This document shows positions 5,302 to 8,083 of a stretch of 8,083 bases of DNA, one piece after another. The stretch lies in contig JAFNWA010000055.1 in assembly GCA_017383665.1 (NCBI GenBank), positions 1 through 8,083 of the forward strand, written 5' to 3'. A program made the translations under genes and the position numbers. Origin of the DNA: Bacteroidaceae bacterium (lineage in GTDB: Bacteria > Bacteroidota > Bacteroidia > Bacteroidales > Bacteroidaceae). The notes under the pieces are model-generated. The model was given only the letters and a program-made list of their open reading frames with translations. It did not search any database and was not told the DNA's origin. Every line of letters starts with the position of its first letter. Within the stretch, counting starts at the first letter, position 1.

Positions 5302-6396
5302 TCACTCCATTATGGGTTGGATTGGCATTCCGTTGCGCACTTTGAGCAATGCTTTTGTCACATAGCGTTCGCCCGGTTCAAGGCCGCCGGTGACAAGGCG
5401 CAGGGTGTCGTCGATTATGCTGCCGGTCTCAATGCGGCGGTATTCCACCTCGTTCTGCCTGTTGACGACATATATGAACTTGCCTGTCTGGTCGGTGCCA
5501 ATTGAGGCATCCTTTATAAGCAGGGCGTCTTGTAACTTGTCGTATGGCATGGTTATGCTTATGTAGCTGCCGCTCTTGAGAATACCGTCTCTATTGGGCA
5601 GTTCGGCTCGTATCTGCAGCGTTCCGGTGCCGGTGTTGACATTTGGGGCAAGGTAGTCTATGGTGGCGTTGCGGCTGATGATGTTACCCTCGCCAAGTGT
5701 GAAGGTGATGAGGCTCTGGTCAATGCCGCCGGTGCCAAGTGCTTTCCTGAACCACTGTATATCGGGGATGTTGAAGAAGGCATACATGGTGTTGTCCTTG
5801 TAAAGGCGGCATAGCTCCACGGGTGACATCTCGCCGGCAATGTATGCACCCGTGGGCTGCAGGGTGAGGCTTATGCTGCCATCGGCCGGTGCTGTAATGT
5901 AACAGTAGTCGAGCTTGGTCTGCGCGCTCTTCAGTGCCGCCTTTGCGTTTGAGACTGCGGCATCGCTGCTCTCTACATTGCTCTTTGCCTGCAACAGTTC
6001 AATTTTGCTCACGGCATTGCTGCTGCTTGCTGCCAGCATGCGCTCGTAGTTGCTCTTGGCATACTCCTGCCGGGCAATGGCTGTCTGCAGGGTTGCCTGC
6101 GCCTGTGCGACGGCATTCTCGTAAAGGGTCGGCTCGATGACATATAGCAGGTCGCCTTTCTTCACGCGGCTGCCCTCGGTGAAGTTGCGTTTTATGATGC
6201 TGCCGTTCACGCGTCCCATAATGGAGATGGTGGCTTCGGCCTCGAGATAACCCGGGTATTCGCGTGTGAGGGTGATGTCCCTGACAATTGGTGTTGCAAC
6301 CTCAATGGGTAGTGCCATGCCGCCGGTGGCCGGCTCGCTCTTCTTGTGGCATGCTGTAATGGCAAGCAGTGCCACGGCAAATATCAAATTTTTCAT
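5302..6396 (-). CDS. RND efflux periplasmic adaptor lipoprotein (AcrA / membrane fusion protein family)
   Basis: A complete 364-residue adaptor, usual length for the family. It should be a lipoprotein held in the inner membrane and bridge the RND transporter to the outer-membrane channel. The signal peptide MKNLIFAVALLAITAC ends in a lipobox (ITAC) with Cys16 as the lipid-modified residue. Domains in order are: the first half of the barrel-sandwich (lipoyl) domain with TEGSRVKKGDLLYVIEP at 73-89; a helical coiled-coil hairpin at about 92-165, rich in Ala, Gln and Ser; the second lipoyl half with YITAPADGSISLTLQPTG at 166-183; a beta-barrel at about 205-285; and a membrane-proximal C-terminal domain at about 288-360 (DALLIKDASI, GLEPGERYVTKALLKVRNGM). 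It starts 21 bases after the outer-membrane factor stop, so the two are clearly cotranscribed. The gap to the next gene is long and carries repeats. Confidence 0.93.
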   Translation of the reverse strand: MKNLIFAVALLAITACHKKSEPATGGMALPIEVATPIVRDITLTREYPGYLEAEATISIMGRVNGSIIKRNFTEGSRVKKGDLLYVIEPTLYENAVAQAQATLQTAIARQEYAKSNYERMLAASSSNAVSKIELLQAKSNVESSDAAVSNAKAALKSAQTKLDYCYITAPADGSISLTLQPTGAYIAGEMSPVELCRLYKDNTMYAFFNIPDIQWFRKALGTGGIDQSLITFTLGEGNIISRNATIDYLAPNVNTGTGTLQIRAELPNRDGILKSGSYISITMPYDKLQDALLIKDASIGTDQTGKFIYVVNRQNEVEYRRIETGSIIDDTLRLVTGGLEPGERYVTKALLKVRNGMPIQPIME

Positions 6397-6417
6397 ATAG
6401 TTTGTTTTTGGATTTTG

Positions 6418-7809
6418 TTACCATCCGCCGCCAAGGGCTTCGTAGATATGTACAAGGTAAATGAGCGAGCCGCCCAGTGCCTGTACAAGGTAGTTCTGGT
6501 AGGTGAGCAGGGTGCGCTGTGCATCAAGCACATTCTGGAATTGTGTCAACCCCTGTTTGTAGAGCTCGAGTGAGAGGGTGAGGGTCTCCCGGTTCTGGTT
6601 TACCGCCTCGCGCAGGGCTGCAATCTGTGTTATGGAGTTCTCGTACTGTGACATGGCGCTCTCAACCTCTTGCAGTGCGGTGAGCATCTTGCCGTTGAAG
6701 TCGAGTATGCTTGCGTCGAGTGCGGCACGCGCCTCGCGTGTGGCATTGACCCTGTCGCCTCCGCCAAAGATGTTCCATTTTATGGTTGGGGCAATCTCCC
6801 AGGTGAGGCTGCGGGAACGGAAAAGGGTTTTCATCTCTCCCGACTGAAAGCCTATCGAACCATTGATGAATAGCTGTGGAAACCAGTCGCGCTTGCTTGC
6901 TCCAAGCAGGGCTGCATTTGCCTCAACCTGTCTCTCGGCAGCGCGTATGTCGGGGCGGCGGCGTAGCAGTTCTGCCGGTATGCCAACGCCTATGGGTGTG
7001 CTGTATGTAGGCAGGGCGTATTCCTCGGGCAACCAACCATTGAGTTCCTCGGGGTTTGTGCCAAGCAGCACAGCCATTGAATAACGGTAACTGTCGATGG
7101 TGGCCTGCATTGCCGGAATCTGTGCTTTGGTGCTGTAATAGACGCTACGCGCCTGTGCAACATCGAGTTTGGAGGCGAGGCCGCTGTCGTAGCGCGAGAC
7201 AACGATGTCCATTATCTCCTTCTGCGACTCGGTGTTCCAACGAAGCACTTGCATCTGTGCCAGCGATTGGCGCAGTGAGAAGTAGGTGGTTGCGACATTG
7301 GCAATGAGTGATACCATAACGGCATTGTATTCCTCTTCGGTTGCCATGAATAGCTTTTTCTGTGCTTTGGAACGCATGTAGATGCTGCCGAATACATCGG
7401 CTTGCCATTGCATTGATACAGCTGTGCTGAACTCGCCCTCCCACGCCTCGTTGTACAGAGTGGATGCAATGTTCCCGCTTGTCTTTGCGCGTTGCCAACC
7501 CACTCCCAGGTCGAACTGTGGCATTAGGTTACTTTGTGCAACACGCCATGCGGCACGCGCTTTTTTGATGTTCTCCATTGCAGCAAGCACCGAATAGTTA
7601 CTGCCTCCGGCAACGGAAATGAGCGAGTCGAGCACAGGGTCGTTGAAATTGCGCCACCACTCGTCATCGACAGGGAGCGTCTGGCTGAAATATGTTCCAT
7701 CGCTCCAGTTCGGTGGTAATGAATTCTCATGATGCTCCCCGCCTTGTTGTGCGGTAGTTCGCAACATTGTTGCGAAGGATAGAAAAAATAAAAAAATGAA
7801 CCTCTTCAT
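6418..7809 (-). CDS. Outer-membrane efflux channel (TolC/OprM, NodT-type OMF)
   Basis: A complete 463-residue outer-membrane factor, the exit duct of the pump. After a signal peptide (1-20, MKRFIFLFFLSFATMLRTTA) comes DEWWRNFNDPVLDSLI (49-64), typical of NodT-type channels. The two-fold structural repeat is visible as RYDSGLASKLDVAQAR (206-221) and YKQGLTQFQNVLDAQR (417-432), the helical barrel segments. LLRRRPDIRAAERQ (281-294), at the junction of the halves, is the strongest family signature. Many OMFs of this type are lipoproteins, but here there is no lipobox cysteine. TTA followed by QQ suggests signal peptidase I cleavage. It is the first gene of the operon, upstream of the adaptor and transporter, which differs from the adaptor-transporter-channel order usual in Bacteroides pumps. 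Confidence 0.93.
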   Translation of the reverse strand: MKRFIFLFFLSFATMLRTTAQQGGEHHENSLPPNWSDGTYFSQTLPVDDEWWRNFNDPVLDSLISVAGGSNYSVLAAMENIKKARAAWRVAQSNLMPQFDLGVGWQRAKTSGNIASTLYNEAWEGEFSTAVSMQWQADVFGSIYMRSKAQKKLFMATEEEYNAVMVSLIANVATTYFSLRQSLAQMQVLRWNTESQKEIMDIVVSRYDSGLASKLDVAQARSVYYSTKAQIPAMQATIDSYRYSMAVLLGTNPEELNGWLPEEYALPTYSTPIGVGIPAELLRRRPDIRAAERQVEANAALLGASKRDWFPQLFINGSIGFQSGEMKTLFRSRSLTWEIAPTIKWNIFGGGDRVNATREARAALDASILDFNGKMLTALQEVESAMSQYENSITQIAALREAVNQNRETLTLSLELYKQGLTQFQNVLDAQRTLLTYQNYLVQALGGSLIYLVHIYEALGGGW

Positions 7810-7846
7810 AAATCTTTAAACCTTTAGCAAGGTATAAACACATAGG

Positions 7847-7877
7847 CAAAGATTTTGGATGCGACAGGTGGGGAAAA
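7847..7877 (-). promoter_or_regulatory. Candidate promoter of the efflux operon
   Basis: On the minus strand AATCTTTG (7854-7847) matches the -7 consensus TAnnTTTG except at the first base. A T-rich block, TTTTC, stands about 19 bases upstream (7877-7873), where the -33 TTTG is expected. The inferred start would be near 7841, giving a short leader of about 30 nt before the ATG at 7809. The match is imperfect, which would fit low basal expression or activator dependence, but this is inference. Confidence 0.35.
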
Positions 7878-7896
7878 GATGTTTTTTTTTAGAAAA

Positions 7897-7927
7897 TTTG
7901 GATTTAGGTTAGATAATGCTACCTTTG
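7897..7927 (+). promoter_or_regulatory. Bacteroidota-type promoter of the right-edge gene
   Basis: TTTG (7897-7900), 19 bases, then TACCTTTG (7920-7927) is a perfect match to the Bacteroidota consensus, with the same spacing as the pckA promoter. A run of nine T (7882-7890) lies just upstream. Transcription should start near 7934, about 33 nt before the ATG at 7967. It fires away from the efflux operon. Confidence 0.82.
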
Positions 7928-7966
7928 CGACATGTAGTATAATTTTAACTAAAATTTTAAAGTATT

Positions 7967-8083
7967 ATGAGAGTGAAGGTTTGGAGCATAGTAGCTTCTT
8001 TATTGTCTTTGTTTATTTGTGTGGTAGTCGTAGTTACGGCATTTATTGACAATGCTACATTCCTGAGTCGTTTGCACACAACA
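7967..8083 (+). CDS. Unknown membrane-anchored or exported protein, N-terminal part, cut by the right edge
   Basis: ATG at 7967 opens 39 codons that run to the window end without a stop. The first 20 residues are MRVKVWSIVASLLSLFICVV. Two positive residues are followed by an uninterrupted hydrophobic stretch at about 6-26, then FIDNATFLSRLHTT. This is a signal anchor or first transmembrane helix; no lipobox motif is clear. The start is well supported by a perfect promoter 40 bases upstream and an AT-rich leader without competing ATG codons in this frame. Its promoter is divergent from that of the efflux operon, so it may be a membrane sensor or simply an unrelated neighbour. The fragment is too short to assign a family. 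Confidence 0.7.
   Translation, partial: MRVKVWSIVASLLSLFICVVVVVTAFIDNATFLSRLHTT

Noticed and set aside
7855..8049. A 64-codon plus-strand open frame starting TTG
   Set aside because: It runs through the divergent promoter region and a poly-T tract, and it conflicts with the better-supported gene starting at 7967 in another frame.

Overview
The window looks like chromosomal DNA from a member of the Bacteroidota, most likely a gut or rumen Bacteroidales in the Bacteroides/Prevotella range. The evidence is as follows. Two near-perfect Bacteroidota promoters (TTTG, 19 bases, TAnnTTTG) lie in the intergenic regions. Start codons have AT-rich leaders without Shine-Dalgarno sequences. The PckA N-terminus, the GH130 mannoside phosphorylase and the RND pump components all resemble Bacteroidales proteins. 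Genus cannot be fixed by eye.

Layout. Bases 1-229 (minus) are the 5' end of ATP-dependent phosphoenolpyruvate carboxykinase (pckA), which runs off the left edge. It is followed by a 505-base divergent intergenic region. This holds the pckA promoter, a striking 26-bp dyad just upstream of that promoter, a weaker candidate promoter facing right, and a G-rich repeat. Bases 735-1706 (plus) encode a GH130 beta-1,4-mannoside phosphorylase with all expected catalytic and phosphate-binding residues. Bases 1707-2051 are a non-coding strip between convergent transcription units. It contains a terminator hairpin for GH130, a dense cluster of short palindromic and direct repeats, and a possible terminator for the opposite operon.

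Bases 2052-7809 (minus) form a three-gene tripartite efflux operon. It is transcribed in the order outer-membrane factor (TolC/OprM type), periplasmic adaptor lipoprotein (AcrA type), inner-membrane RND transporter (AcrB/HAE1 type). The adaptor and transporter genes are separated by about 130 bases containing an inverted pair of interspersed repeats. A 157-base divergent region then carries a weak candidate promoter for the pump and a perfect promoter for a rightward gene starting at 7967. That gene is cut by the right edge and begins with a hydrophobic N-terminal segment.

Functionally these are three unrelated units: central C3/C4 carbon metabolism (pckA), intracellular salvage of beta-mannosides (GH130), and proton-driven export of toxic compounds (RND pump). 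I see no CRISPR array, RNA gene, transposase or prophage gene, and no convincing wholly new multi-gene system. The most interesting signals are non-coding: the dyad at the pckA promoter, the repeat cluster whose two inverted hairpins show compensatory base changes, and the repeat pair inside the efflux operon.
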